This document shows positions 39,536 to 48,742 of a stretch of DNA of 64,000 nucleotides, piece by piece. Positions within the stretch are counted from its first letter, which is position 1, and each line of letters starts with the position of its first letter. The notes below the pieces were generated by a model. It was not told the origin of the DNA and did no database searches. It saw only the letters and a program-made list of their open reading frames with translations. This DNA is from Gracilariopsis chorda. Lineage: Eukaryota; Rhodophyta; Florideophyceae; Gracilariales; Gracilariaceae. Position numbers and translations under genes: made by a program. The stretch is from NCBI GenBank assembly GCA_003194525.1, contig NBIV01000061.1, positions 124,001 through 188,000 of the forward strand. The letters run 5' to 3'.

Positions 39536-41983
39536 TCATCGGTTTTGTTGCTCGATCTCACTTGGTACGGGCGCTGGATTCTGGGCTGTTTCGATTGCTT
39601 GCTGATCAAGAAGAGGGCCAGCCTCAGCCGCTTCATTTGGTTGTGCTGCCCCCATGGGCTGGAGCTGTGAGTACGGTTGCGAGTGCATCTGGGCTTGCGC
39701 TTGAGCCTGGGCATGAGCCAACATTTGTGCTTGCGCATGAGCGTGTGCGTGCGACTCACGAGGCGGGAAAACGCGTGGATTGGGGATGCCCGGATACAAA
39801 TGCTGAGGCTGGATTTGAGAGGCCATTGGATGAAAAGGATGCGAAGGAAACATGACAAAACCCGAATTAGCGTCCCTTGCGACCATATTAGCTGGAGGAG
39901 TTACACCGTCCACTTGCTGTTGTGATTGCACTACAGCAGAAGCAGGTATTTGCGATTCCTGTTCTGGCGGTTGAAGCTGTTGTTGTGTTTGCTGTTGTTG
40001 TTGTTGCTGCTGCTGCGGTTGCTGTTGTATTTGTTGTGGACCTTGCAGAGATGCTTGGTCGTGCAAGGGTTGCTGTTGTGAGGACTGGGGTTGTTGAGCT
40101 TGATGTAAGGTATGAACGCCATGGTTGAAGGGCATCTGCATTGCCTGTGGGGTATACTGGCCATGCTGCGTCATGGGCGCGACGTTATTAAATCCAAAAT
40201 ATGACGGCACGTAGGCCATGGGATGGCGGTTATGGGAGTTATTAGGGTCAGTAAGGTCGACAACTTGCGGAAATGTGTGTATTTGGCCATTGGAGTACTC
40301 TGGGTCGTAGACGTTGGGCGGCATCACGTACTGCATTCCGTGCGGTTGGGCAGGCGGAAGCGTCATGCCGTGTGTGCCAACGAACGGCGATTGGAATGTA
40401 GACGGAGGTTGTATGATAGTGAGCATGCTGACGTTAATCTTATTCGCAATCATGGCTTTAGCGTCCTCAACTTGAGACCTGGCTCCTGTTATTGCAATAG
40501 GGCGGCTGCCGTCATTGCGAATGCTGCTGTCATCCTTGGCGACTTGGATTTTGGCGCCGGATTTGACTTGCAGTTCGCGGATGGTTATTCCCTTCTTACC
40601 AATGATGAGTCCCACTTTCTCGTTGGGGACGGCCAGTGCCTCGGTGATAACGGGCTGACCCTTGAAAGTAGCGCCCGGTTGTAGGGCTCCATGGTGAGAG
40701 GGACGGCGCGAGCGGGCATCGTTGACGATTTCGGAGACGAGCTGGTGGGCGGTAGCAATGGCGTCCTCGGTGCCAGAAATGAGAATGGAACGATCGTCTG
40801 AACCCGGTGTGGCCTTTCGATCCGGGGTGACCTTGATATCGGCTCCCGATCTATCTTGGAGGCTCTTGATGGTTTCACCATTGCGACCAATTACGAGACC
40901 CACACAAGAGGTTGGCACGTAGACAGTTTTACACATGTCGGAAGTAGAGGAAGACTTGGTGGTTGACATGTGATTACTAGAGTGCACAGAGGAGGATTGA
41001 TGAGAGCGAGCGTCAAACGAGGTGGGGTGGTGAGAGGTGTAGTGATGAGAGGACGGACGAGGCCGTTCCACAATTTCCTTGACGAGCTGAACGGCGGTTT
41101 CGTACTGAGCGCGGGTACCAAAAATGGTGAAGAGCTTCAGCTCGTCACGAACGGTGTCGTTGTGGACTTGAATAGTGGCTCCGGACTTCTCTTGTAAGTT
41201 GCGTATTACGGTGCCATGACCGCCGATAACGGCACCGACACGCTCTTGCGGGACCCAGTGCTCGAAGGTTTGCTGCTGCTGGTGGTGGGGGTGGGGCTGA
41301 TGGATGATTGGTGGTTGATGATGGCGACGGTGTTGATGGGGCAGTTGAGCAGGGTGCTGTGGGTGAATGGGAATGATCTGGGGCGGGCCCATGGGCATGA
41401 TCTGCAGCGTGGACGGATAGTCGATCTGCGGGTTGAGCGACATGTCGTTGAGCGATGATACAATGTTGAAGGGCTGGGGCGCGTGGGGCGGACGAGAAAA
41501 GTCGAGCGAAGAGGAATCGGGTGCGGTGTCTGGTTGAGAGGGCAGCGTTGAGGGCTCGGATTTGGTGGTGGATTGGGAGGTGGAAAGTGGTTTCGAAGCG
41601 GGAATGGGGTGGAGCGGGTGGTGGAGGGTGGTGTTGTTATTGGGGTGCAGACGTTGCGAGTGGTGCGTTTGGTCGGCGGGTTGACGCGGGGGCAGGTCTG
41701 AAGTGGTCGGGTGCGGGTGGTGCAGCGCGTCGGGAAGGACGGGTGAGTGGGAGGAGGAGCCGTTGAGATGGGTGGAGGAGAGTTGTGGTTTTGTGGAGCT
41801 GTGGGGTCGGGTGGCGTTCTGCACGTGGATGCGGGGCTGGTTGGAATGGCGATCCATTGAGCGCAGGGCGGTTGAAGCGTGCTTGTTGACGGGGGGATCG
41901 GGGGTGACGGTGGTGTCAGGAGGGGTGGAGTTGGAAGAGTTTGTTGCGTCGTTTGTAGCCTCGTCAGCGACGACCTGAGCCAT
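39536..41983 (-). CDS. triple-KH-domain RNA-binding protein (PCBP/FUBP-like)
   Basis: An 815-aa protein from ATG 41983. Three KH domains lie at about residues 238-305, 350-420 and 446-520, each with an intact G-x-x-G loop: VGAVIGGHGTVIRNL, VGLVIGRNGETIKSL and VGLIIGKKGITIREL. The first 230 residues are Ser/Thr/Pro/His-rich. The C-terminal 290 are low complexity, with a long Gln run and a His-Ala/Gln-Ala segment (HAHAHAQAQ, AQAQAQAQ). Triple-KH proteins of the hnRNP K/PCBP and FUBP/KSRP groups bind C-rich or U/AU-rich single strands and regulate translation, decay or transcription. It is divergent from the SDR gene. A C20 tract lies about 70-90 nt upstream of its ATG on the sense strand. Confidence 0.85.
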   Translation of the reverse strand: MAQVVADEATNDATNSSNSTPPDTTVTPDPPVNKHASTALRSMDRHSNQPRIHVQNATRPHSSTKPQLSSTHLNGSSSHSPVLPDALHHPHPTTSDLPPRQPADQTHHSQRLHPNNNTTLHHPLHPIPASKPLSTSQSTTKSEPSTLPSQPDTAPDSSSLDFSRPPHAPQPFNIVSSLNDMSLNPQIDYPSTLQIMPMGPPQIIPIHPQHPAQLPHQHRRHHQPPIIHQPHPHHQQQQTFEHWVPQERVGAVIGGHGTVIRNLQEKSGATIQVHNDTVRDELKLFTIFGTRAQYETAVQLVKEIVERPRPSSHHYTSHHPTSFDARSHQSSSVHSSNHMSTTKSSSTSDMCKTVYVPTSCVGLVIGRNGETIKSLQDRSGADIKVTPDRKATPGSDDRSILISGTEDAIATAHQLVSEIVNDARSRRPSHHGALQPGATFKGQPVITEALAVPNEKVGLIIGKKGITIRELQVKSGAKIQVAKDDSSIRNDGSRPIAITGARSQVEDAKAMIANKINVSMLTIIQPPSTFQSPFVGTHGMTLPPAQPHGMQYVMPPNVYDPEYSNGQIHTFPQVVDLTDPNNSHNRHPMAYVPSYFGFNNVAPMTQHGQYTPQAMQMPFNHGVHTLHQAQQPQSSQQQPLHDQASLQGPQQIQQQPQQQQQQQQQTQQQLQPPEQESQIPASAVVQSQQQVDGVTPPANMVARDANSGFVMFPSHPFHPMASQIQPQHLYPGIPNPRVFPPRESHAHAHAQAQMLAHAQAQAQAQMHSQPYSQLQPMGAAQPNEAAEAGPLLDQQAIETAQNPAPVPSEIEQQNR

Positions 41984-42729
41984 GGGTAGTTAGGTATTTC
42001 TATGGAAGGGAGGGTTGGGAAACTAACTGGGGAGCGTGGTGGTTGGAAAAGCGCGGGGGGGGGGGGGGGGGGGGATCAATGGGCGCGGTGGGGGCGGTGG
42101 CGAAGAGTGAGTTTGGGGAACGGGTGAATAGGGTGGGGGATCATGCGTTGATGCGCGTCTGTACCCAGGGACGGGAGATGGTTGCGCGGTGGGAGCGCAG
42201 ATTTTTCGAGGAGGAAGGAGGTGAGAGAAAGCGAGTGGGGTGAAGGGTCGTGGGAGCAAAGAGGAGAGGAGTGACAAAGGGACGGTGGCGGGGCAGGCGG
42301 AGGCGGGAGTGGAAATGGATGGCGGTGGAGAGGGGGGAGGTGTGGGGGGTTGTCTTCGTTGTAGAGAGGGTGGGGGTCGGGGAGTAGGGGGTAGGGAAGG
42401 GGGAGGGGCAGGGAGGGGGGGGAGAGGTAGCGGAATTGGGAAGGCGCAACAGCAGCGTGGGGGAGGGGGCGGGGGGGTATCTAGCGGAGTGGCGCTCTGC
42501 TCGGGAGTGTGAGTTTTTTTCGTTGCGGGCGGAGCTGTGCTTGACGGTGAGCGCGGCGAAGGCAGGTGAAAAAGGGCGCGGCGGGGGCGCCAAAAAGGGT
42601 GCGCTTGCGCGCAAAAAATGGGGCGCGCTTTGCTATCTCATCTCTCCCCGTACACCGCGCACAGCGCACACTTGTAAGCGAGGGAGCGCAGCGCAGTAGA
42701 CAGCCGCTGTGTAGCTAAAGTTAATAAAT
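41984..42729. other. GC-rich divergent intergenic region
   Basis: About 745 bp between the KH gene (minus) and the SDR gene (plus), strongly strand-biased: the plus strand is G-rich, with many GGGGG runs. Open frames on both strands come from this low complexity and show no domains. It must hold both promoters. Confidence 0.5.
42055..42074 (+). repeat. G20 homopolymer tract
   Basis: Twenty consecutive G on the plus strand, i.e. C20 in the presumed 5' leader of the KH-protein transcript, 72-91 bp upstream of its ATG. Potential G-quadruplex on the template side. Confidence 0.9.
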
Positions 42730-43695
42730 ATGTCGCTGCTCTTCGCGCTGCACTCGCCTTTGCTACATGCGCGGCACATGCGCGGCGGGCGCGCTTGCGC
42801 GGCGCGCTTGGCGCCTGCGCGGATGGCTGCGCGCGCTTTGGGCGTGGTTGTGACGGGCGGCAGCAGGGGTGTGGGCCGCGCGCTTGCGAGGCGCTTTCTT
42901 CGCGAGGAAGACGGCGTGGTGATCTGCGCGCGCGGCGAGGACGCGCTTCTCGAGACGGTGGCCAAGCTGCGAGAGGAGCGACCTTCTGCACGTGTGTTTG
43001 GGTGCGTGGCGGACGTATCCAAGCACGAAGATGTGCGTCGACTTTGCGAGTTTGCGAGCGTCAAACTTGGAAGTGTGGACGCGTTCATCTGCAATGCCGG
43101 CACGGTTGGCGGGCGTTCAAGCGTGGTCAACGCGCCTGCGGCGCTGCTTGAAAGCGTGGTGACAACGAATTTACTGGGATCTGTGTACTGCGCCAAGGAG
43201 GCGATTCGGCTGGGCGAACAGCAACAAAAGCCGATGCACGTGTTCCTGGTGGACGGCAGCGGGACAATGGGCAACGCCACGGCCAATTACGCCGCGTACG
43301 GCGCGACGAAACGAGCCGTTCCGCAGCTTGTCAAGTCGTTGAACAAGGAGTGTGCGCAGGGTATGACGCGCTTTCACTGCCTGTCGCCCGGGATGGTGCT
43401 GACGGAGTTGTTGCTGGCGGGCAATGGCGAGGGGCGTTTTAGAAAGATATTCAACTTTCTCGCAGAGGAGGCCGAAACTGTGGCGGACGAGCTTGTGCCT
43501 CGGCTGCGAAGTGTGGTTGTGGACGATGAGAGAAACGCGTACATTCGCTTTCTGACGGTTGCCAAGGCGATGTACCGCTTGGTGACGGGCTTTGTGTTTG
43601 GCTTTCGAAGCAACCACTTTTTCGATCAAGTGAGCGGAAAGCGCGTGGACCAAGACAGCGGCAAGTACTCGGACTCGGGAGTGCGCATAGAGTGA
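42730..43695 (+). CDS. short-chain dehydrogenase, NYC1/NOL-like
   Basis: A 321-aa classical SDR from ATG 42730. The Ala/Arg-rich first 38 residues look like a plastid transit peptide. Then the cofactor motif VTGGSRGVGRAL (residues about 41-50), ADVSKHEDV, FICNAGT, an active-site Ser in VDGSG, and YGATK (Tyr190, Lys194). The C-terminal part SPGMVLTELLLAG and ETVADELVPRLR is the signature of the NYC1/NOL chlorophyll b reductase branch rather than of generic SDRs. These enzymes reduce chlorophyll b to 7-hydroxymethyl chlorophyll a. The long N-terminal TM region of land-plant NYC1 is absent, so it is nearer NOL in form. If the host lacks chlorophyll b, another porphyrin or carbonyl substrate is implied. 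It is convergent with the RRM-like gene. Confidence 0.8.
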   Translation: MSLLFALHSPLLHARHMRGGRACAARLAPARMAARALGVVVTGGSRGVGRALARRFLREEDGVVICARGEDALLETVAKLREERPSARVFGCVADVSKHEDVRRLCEFASVKLGSVDAFICNAGTVGGRSSVVNAPAALLESVVTTNLLGSVYCAKEAIRLGEQQQKPMHVFLVDGSGTMGNATANYAAYGATKRAVPQLVKSLNKECAQGMTRFHCLSPGMVLTELLLAGNGEGRFRKIFNFLAEEAETVADELVPRLRSVVVDDERNAYIRFLTVAKAMYRLVTGFVFGFRSNHFFDQVSGKRVDQDSGKYSDSGVRIE

Positions 43696-43835
43696 GCTGC
43701 CCTTCTTTCGTTTGGCGTATAAAGCTTAAAAGCGGCGATGCTGTTGCGGTTCGCCACTGCAAGTAGTATGACGCGTTGCCCGACAAACTGCCGCTTCATT
43801 TTTAAAAAAAAAAAAGTTTCACAAATCAACAAGTG

Positions 43836-44525
43836 TCATTCATGCATTTTGAGAGAGATGCGTTGCGTACCAAGCAGCCAATAATTGGCGCGTTCACGCA
43901 GCGCACGCTGCGCCTCCGCCGCGCTCACCAGCACAATGACAGCCGCTGTGGACTGGCGCAGCAGTCGAACGTGCAGCACTTGGAACGGCGCAAACGCGCT
44001 CCACAGCGCTCGCGGCGCAAGCACTGGCGGTAGATTTGTGGCCAGAAGAGCGCGTCCACGTTCCTCTCCGCTCGGTGCAATCGCTACTAACCGCCTTCTC
44101 AACGTCAGCCGTCGCCCCTCGTCGCCCGCCCCTGCGCTCTGCAAACTGCGCACCAGATTTCGATCCACGGCTGACGCCCGAATTAACTTGAGTCCCATCA
44201 GCTTTCCAGATATGCTCCGCGCCACGTGCAACGCCTGCGCCTCGCAACGCGCCTCGTACATCCAGATGGCGTGGTTGTGCAACACGTCACATTGCACGCG
44301 AAACAACCTGGCGTCATCATCAGCATCGTCGTCATGCTCATGCTCATGCTCATGCTCATGCTCATGCTCATCGCACAAATGTTCCTGTAGAAAGTGCATC
44401 CGCACCAAGTGTCTTGTTGCTGTTGTTCGATTTGAGCTGCCACTGCGGCTGCTGCCGCTGCTGCTGCGCACGCCATGCGCTCTGAGGGGCGGAAAGCGCG
44501 GTGCGGAGGCGGCGGAGGAGGCCAT
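43836..44525 (-). CDS. probable RNA-binding protein with weak RRM-like domains
   Basis: 229 aa from ATG 44525 (the open frame extends further only through a TTG). After a Ser/Gly-rich start, an acidic His-Glu repeat (EHEHEHEH then DDDADDD) is encoded by a CATGCT hexanucleotide array. It is followed by LFRVQCDVLHNHAIWMYEA and, near the end, LLATNLPPVLAPRALWSAF, LHVRLLRQSTAAVIVLVSA and QRALRERANYWLLGTQ, which has the beta-alpha-beta rhythm of a degenerate RRM. Canonical RNP aromatic residues are not clear. It is tail-to-tail with the SDR gene, 140 bp apart. The assignment is tentative; the frame is likely real because of its length and non-repetitive C-terminus. Confidence 0.5.
   Translation of the reverse strand: MASSAASAPRFPPLRAHGVRSSSGSSRSGSSNRTTATRHLVRMHFLQEHLCDEHEHEHEHEHEHDDDADDDARLFRVQCDVLHNHAIWMYEARCEAQALHVARSISGKLMGLKLIRASAVDRNLVRSLQSAGAGDEGRRLTLRRRLVAIAPSGEERGRALLATNLPPVLAPRALWSAFAPFQVLHVRLLRQSTAAVIVLVSAAEAQRALRERANYWLLGTQRISLKMHE
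44332..44372 (+). repeat. CATGCT hexanucleotide array
   Basis: Six to seven tandem TCATGC units, encoding the His-Glu stretch of the RRM-like protein on the minus strand. Confidence 0.85.
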
Positions 44526-44580
44526 TCTGTACCGAGCGGTTGCTTGCCGATCACGGACGGCGGCAGTGGGGCGCAATCAT

Positions 44581-44902
44581 GGTTCCCGTGCACAGTGTTA
44601 GCGCTTTAAGAGCAAGGCGGCGGCGAACATTCACGAGAAAGAAGATGCCATTGCGTCCAGTCAGAGGCGTGCACGTAGCGGAGATGCATATCGGCAATGA
44701 ATGCAATGCAAACAGCCGATACGTGCAAGATGTCACTGGTGCGCATGGGACCGCATGCATCAGCGGAGAGTGCAATACATGCCCCACGTGGACACGTCGC
44801 CACGTCATGTTGGCGCAGCCACAAACTAATAATATACGGCGCAGACAGTTGCGGCTGACGGCTAAGAAAAGAATTATAGTTAAATAAAAAATAAAAAAAA
44901 AG
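44581..44902. other. intergenic, no supported gene
   Basis: About 320 bp upstream of the RRM-like gene and downstream of the C2H2 gene. Contains AATAAAAAATAAAAAAA near 44884-44900. No domain-bearing frame. Confidence 0.35.
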
Positions 44903-45178
44903 TCAAGCGCGGAGTTGCAGCTGCAGCGCCACGTCATCGGCGCGTTGGTGCTTCTGTTGGTGCCGCTTGAGATGCGTCTTGTACCCGAAGCGCGCCGAAC
45001 ACAACCCGCAAATGAACGGCTTCAACTTGAGGTGCACCGCCTGAATGTGTCGGATCAGGTTGCCGCGCTTTGGAAATCGATGCCCGCACTTCTTACACGA
45101 CGGCACGTTCTGCGCGTCACACGTGATGAACCGTCGTACCTCCCGGTCCGTCGTCATGCGTCTATTGCCCATTCCAGA

Positions 45179-45217
<39 letters not shown>

Positions 45218-46003
45218 ACTGTTGTTCATACCAACTGCCCCTGCAGCAGCAGCGGCCGCTGTGGCCACTGATGCCGATGCCGATGCCGATGCCGATGCCG
45301 CTGCCGATGCCGATGCTACTGCTACACTGCTTAATACGCGCTCCGCCTCGCTTGCCCTTACGGCCGCCACTCCTGCCGCCGCCGCCGCTGCCATGGCCGC
45401 CGCCGCCGCCGTCGTTTGCAGCGCTCCGTTGCTCGTCTCCACATCCAACCCAAAAACCTGCGCCCCCTCCCGGATGGACGAAGTGGGCGAATTGCCCGTC
45501 AACGTCGTGCTGGGACTCGGGCTACTTCCGTCATCCGAAATTCGTCCGTGCAACGCGTCACTGTCAAATCTCAGCAAAAATTGCTGCTCCGCAGAATTGG
45601 TTACACCGCCAGCAACCGCGCCCTCGTCGTTGGCCCCACCAGCTTCAACGCCACCCCGACCGCTCACCATTCGTTTCGGGAAAGGCGCATTCGAAGCGGC
45701 GGCGGCGGCCGCAGCATGCAGGCGCGACTCTGCGGCAATGAGTCGATTGCACAATCTCACGCGCCGTACGTAAAGACTGAGAAGCTGCAGAGTTTGCGAG
45801 CGATCGCCGCACACAAACTGGTACGGAATGGGGTGAGACGGGTTGTACACCAGTTTGTGCACCGCCGCATTCGTCGTGGCGCGAAACACCTTGACGAAGA
45901 AACAGCCGCTGTGCGCAAAGGTGAAAATGCGTTTGCAAAATGTGAGCCACGCTTGGATGAAGCGTTCCGACGTGGGCGGCATGTTCAACGACAGCGTGCA
46001 CGG

Positions 46004-46035
<32 letters not shown>

Positions 46036-46789
46036 GCGACGACGGCGACGACGAGGACGAAGAGGAGGCGGCGGACAGTGGCGGTTGTTGCGAAGACTGT
46101 GAAGCGTGAAGGCGCTCTGCATGCGCCGGGGCGCGACGTTTAAATGAAGGTGGACACGCGCACTGCTGTATGCCGCGTACACCACAAAAGTGACAGATGG
46201 TCGGTCTCTCCCTCAGCAACATGGTAAGCATCGGGCTGCCCAACGGGGCATTCGGCGGGATGACATGGTAAAACATCAGGTCAGACGATAGGACAAGTTG
46301 ATTATGATGCGGGGTGGGCGGTTTATGTAAGCGACGGCAGGCGATGATCAAACTGTGATCCTGCATCCATGCAAACTCGATGAGTTCGAGGTGCTGTTGA
46401 CGCAGGTCGGCTGCAAAGTTTCGCTTGCGGGGAATGCTGGAATATCGCGAATGTCGCAGGGCGGAGTCGCGAACTAAGGCCAGAGCGTGGCGTTCTTTGT
46501 TGTTGTGAAGGGTGCCGACGGCGACGCCGTCGTACACGTGCTGCCAGAGGAGCACGTCGCCAAAGTCGAGGTAAGGCTCTGGCAGGGGGTAGGGGGCTGC
46601 CTGGGGGGCGTCGGTGGCGGAGTAATACATACAGGCGTAGCTGAATGCGGTTTGCAAGGAAAGGGCGTTGGTTGGGGGGGTGGGGGCGCGATTGAAGAGC
46701 CAGCGCTGCACGCCGGGGATGGCGAGGTAGCGCGACATCATTCTGCTGGACAGGGCAGTAGAGTCGGGAAGGAGGAATTGGTCGGACAT
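44903..46789 (-). CDS. C2H2 zinc-finger protein with poly-Ala tracts
   Basis: 628 aa from ATG 46789, chosen because upstream sequence is homopolymeric. The N-terminal third is a non-repetitive globular-looking region (SRYLAIPGVQRWLFNRAP, DVLLWQHVYDGVAVGTLHNN, FAWMQDHSLIIACRR) with a Cys cluster, CHFCGVRGIQQCACP. A Ser/Pro stretch follows, then LTFCKRIFTFAHSGCFFVK. After long Ala and Ala-Ser runs come two canonical fingers near the C-terminus, CKKCGHRFPKRGNLIRHIQ (C-x2-C-x12-H-x4-H) and CGLCSARFGYKTHLKRHQ (C-x2-C-x12-H-x3-H). Probably a nuclear DNA-binding regulator. The N-terminal region is unrecognised. Confidence 0.7.
45180..45217 (+). repeat. GCC triplet array
   Basis: About twelve GCC units on the plus strand; on the minus strand they encode an Ala run in the C2H2 protein. 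Confidence 0.9.
45270..45315 (+). repeat. GATGCC hexanucleotide array
   Basis: Seven or so GATGCC/GCTGCC units, encoding alternating Ala-Ser in the C2H2 protein on the minus strand. Confidence 0.85.
46001..46055 (+). repeat. GACGGC hexanucleotide array
   Basis: Imperfect GACGGC/GACGAC units; on the minus strand they give the Ser-Pro-rich stretch of the C2H2 protein. Confidence 0.8.
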
Positions 46790-46810
46790 GGTGGGGGTGT
46801 GTGTGTGTGT

Positions 46811-46870
46811 GGGGGGGGGGGGGGGGAGGAGAGGGAGGTAGGGGGGGGGGGAGGGGATCAAGGGGTTTGG

Positions 46871-46914
<44 letters not shown>
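46811..46914 (+). repeat. three G-tracts including G41
   Basis: G16 at 46811-46826, G11 at 46841-46851 and 41 consecutive G at 46874-46914, directly preceded by a GT repeat (46798-46810). All lie 20-125 bp upstream of the C2H2 gene's ATG, i.e. C-tracts in its presumed leader. A G41 run is extreme and its exact length may be a sequencing artefact. Confidence 0.85.
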
Positions 46915-46915
<1 letters not shown>

Positions 46916-47344
46916 GGGGAGGGGAGTGGGAGGTTGTAAGTTTTTATGGGGTGGACTACTTGAGAGGGGGGGAGGGAGGGGCTGCGCAATTATGGCAGAG
47001 CAACAGTCGGCGGCATGCGGCCGACACGGGCCACGTTGCTGGCGCGAGTGGGCGCAGCGATGCATGGGATAAATATTGTGAAATAAAAGTTGGACTTTAC
47101 AGCGGCGGTTGGCACACGGAGCGCTGAATTGGCTAACGCCCAAAGCTGCGCGTGGGCGCTGCAGTTGCGGCGTAAACGGTAGCCGCTTGCGTCGCCATGC
47201 ACGACAACGCGTGGCGCCGCCGAGAACAAAATAAAGACAGCCGCAGCCGCAGCAGCAGCAGCAGCACGCGTTGCTGCTTCCGTTGCCGCGCACTGACGCC
47301 TTCGCCTTCGCCTTCGCCTTCGCCTTCGCCTTTCGCCTTCGCCT

Positions 47345-47378
<34 letters not shown>

Positions 47379-47959
47379 TGCCTCATGAATTCGCCCGCTG
47401 TGTCCGCCCTACACGTAAAGCTCCGCTCCCGCATTTACACAGTTTTCTATTTCCGCACGGAAAGCGTGTGCCGCCCCACCCAGCGCCGCCCGCAACTCGC
47501 GCCGCGATCGTTTGTTCTCAACTTCACTCCTCTGTAATCTCCATTTACACCTCCGCCAGCACTTCTTACGCGTCCGTCACCTCATACTCGACCCCTTCTT
47601 ACCACAGCTGCTTGCTTCTATACCAGCTGCCCGCTATACCTAAAGTTATCTTTGCTTGTGCGTGCGCCCCGCCGCGCTTGCTTCTCATCTCACTTTTCTG
47701 CCTTTGCCGCAACGTGGCGAGCACGCGCCCCCCCCTCATTGCTCCGCCTTGCTTCATCAACACTTATTGATTTCGCCTCCATGCCTCATCATCATCATCA
47801 TCTCCCCACCAACACAGCGTTACATCCTGCCAGGCACCACCGTTTCCATTTTATTCTTTCTTTTCGCTGCAAATTAACTCGCTCCTGCTCATCCGCAATG
47901 CACACCATACCAGAACAACTGCTCTCCCTCAAAAGTCATCGTCATCCCTCAACAACACT
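46915..47959. other. GC-rich intergenic, no supported gene
   Basis: Upstream flank of the C2H2 gene and downstream flank of the zinc-knuckle gene. Contains a GCCTTC/GCC array. Long open frames here come from the repeats. Confidence 0.4.
47297..47379 (+). repeat. GCCTTC and GCC arrays
   Basis: About eight GCCTTC units (47297-47350) run directly into about eleven GCC units (47347-47379), interrupted once by an extra T. Confidence 0.9.
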
Positions 47960-48742
47960 CTAGCACCCTTTGAATCGCCGTTGCAGAGCGCGTTCCATAA
48001 ACGTCTCCCTGAAACTACTCGCCTCATCCACCCCCTCCTCCGTCCTCCGTTTCTTGCGCTCTCCCGTACGCACCATCTTGCGCCCGCGTTCCATCTCCAG
48101 CACAATCGGGATCATCTTTTCAATCGAAGGGATGTTGCAGTTCGCCCCGTTGTGCCCTTTCTGCCCGCAGTTGAAGCACGATAGCACCCCGCTCATCATC
48201 TTCTCCAGGCTGCAGTCCAGATGGCCCGCTTTCCCGCACACAAAGCAATCCGCAACCAGTTCGCGCGGCGGTCCGCATTCGCGACGCACCCGACGTTTCA
48301 TCCCCTTCATAGCGCAGTCTCTCGCCCGGTGCCCGCGTTGCTTGCACTGATGGCACGTCTCGTCCGGGCAGTTGCGGCTTGAATGGCCCTTGCCGCCGCA
48401 CAGAAAACAACGTTGCTGTTCCTCTTCCTCTTCGCAGTCGTACGACCGGTGGCCCTTGAGCCCGCAGAACGAGCACACCACGTTGGCCACCATAAAGTAG
48501 CGAGCGTCATTTTGCATCACGTCCATGCCGCCGCCATTCACCGCTCCCTCCACGTCGCCCTGCTCGCCGCTCTGCGCCTCTTGCGCGTCCTCGCTGCTGC
48601 TAGATTGCTCGTCGCCGCTGCTGTCAACGCGCGCTTCTGCCGTTTCCACCTCACGATTGTGCTCCTGCGCAGGCGCACGCGCAGGCGCAGGAGCAGGAGC
48701 ATCTTCCTCAGCGCGCAGCGAAGCTTGCGCGGTAGAAATCAT
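47960..48742 (-). CDS. CCHC zinc-knuckle protein, AIR1/AIR2/ZCCHC7-like
   Basis: 260 aa from ATG 48742 (frame open upstream through a TTG). After an acidic, Ala/Pro-rich N-terminus it carries five knuckles: CSFCGLKGHRSYDC, CFLCGGKGHSSRNC, CHQCKQRGHRARDC, an atypical CFVCGKAGHLDC with a short last spacer, and CFNCGQKGHNGANC. A basic C-terminal tail follows (RKMVRTGERKKRR). A run of five knuckles with a widened gap before the last resembles the AIR proteins of the TRAMP nuclear RNA surveillance complex, though CNBP-type nucleic-acid-binding proteins are an alternative. It is divergent from ELP3. Confidence 0.75.
   Translation of the reverse strand: MISTAQASLRAEEDAPAPAPARAPAQEHNREVETAEARVDSSGDEQSSSSEDAQEAQSGEQGDVEGAVNGGGMDVMQNDARYFMVANVVCSFCGLKGHRSYDCEEEEEQQRCFLCGGKGHSSRNCPDETCHQCKQRGHRARDCAMKGMKRRVRRECGPPRELVADCFVCGKAGHLDCSLEKMMSGVLSCFNCGQKGHNGANCNIPSIEKMIPIVLEMERGRKMVRTGERKKRRTEEGVDEASSFRETFMERALQRRFKGC

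Noticed and set aside
42023-42614. Pro-rich and Gly-rich frames on both strands between KH and SDR genes
   Set aside because: Low-complexity G/C-tract artefacts without motifs.
43171-43653. 160-aa frame antisense to the SDR gene
   Set aside because: No domain and fully overlapped by the clear SDR.
45045-46109. Long plus-strand frames opposite the C2H2 gene
   Set aside because: Ala/Arg runs mirror the minus-strand repeats; no independent domain.
44903-47434. 843-aa reading of the C2H2 gene including poly-Arg, Lys-Ala and poly-Pro upstream
   Set aside because: The upstream part is translation of GCC/GCCTTC and G-tract repeats; the ATG at 46789 gives a coherent protein.
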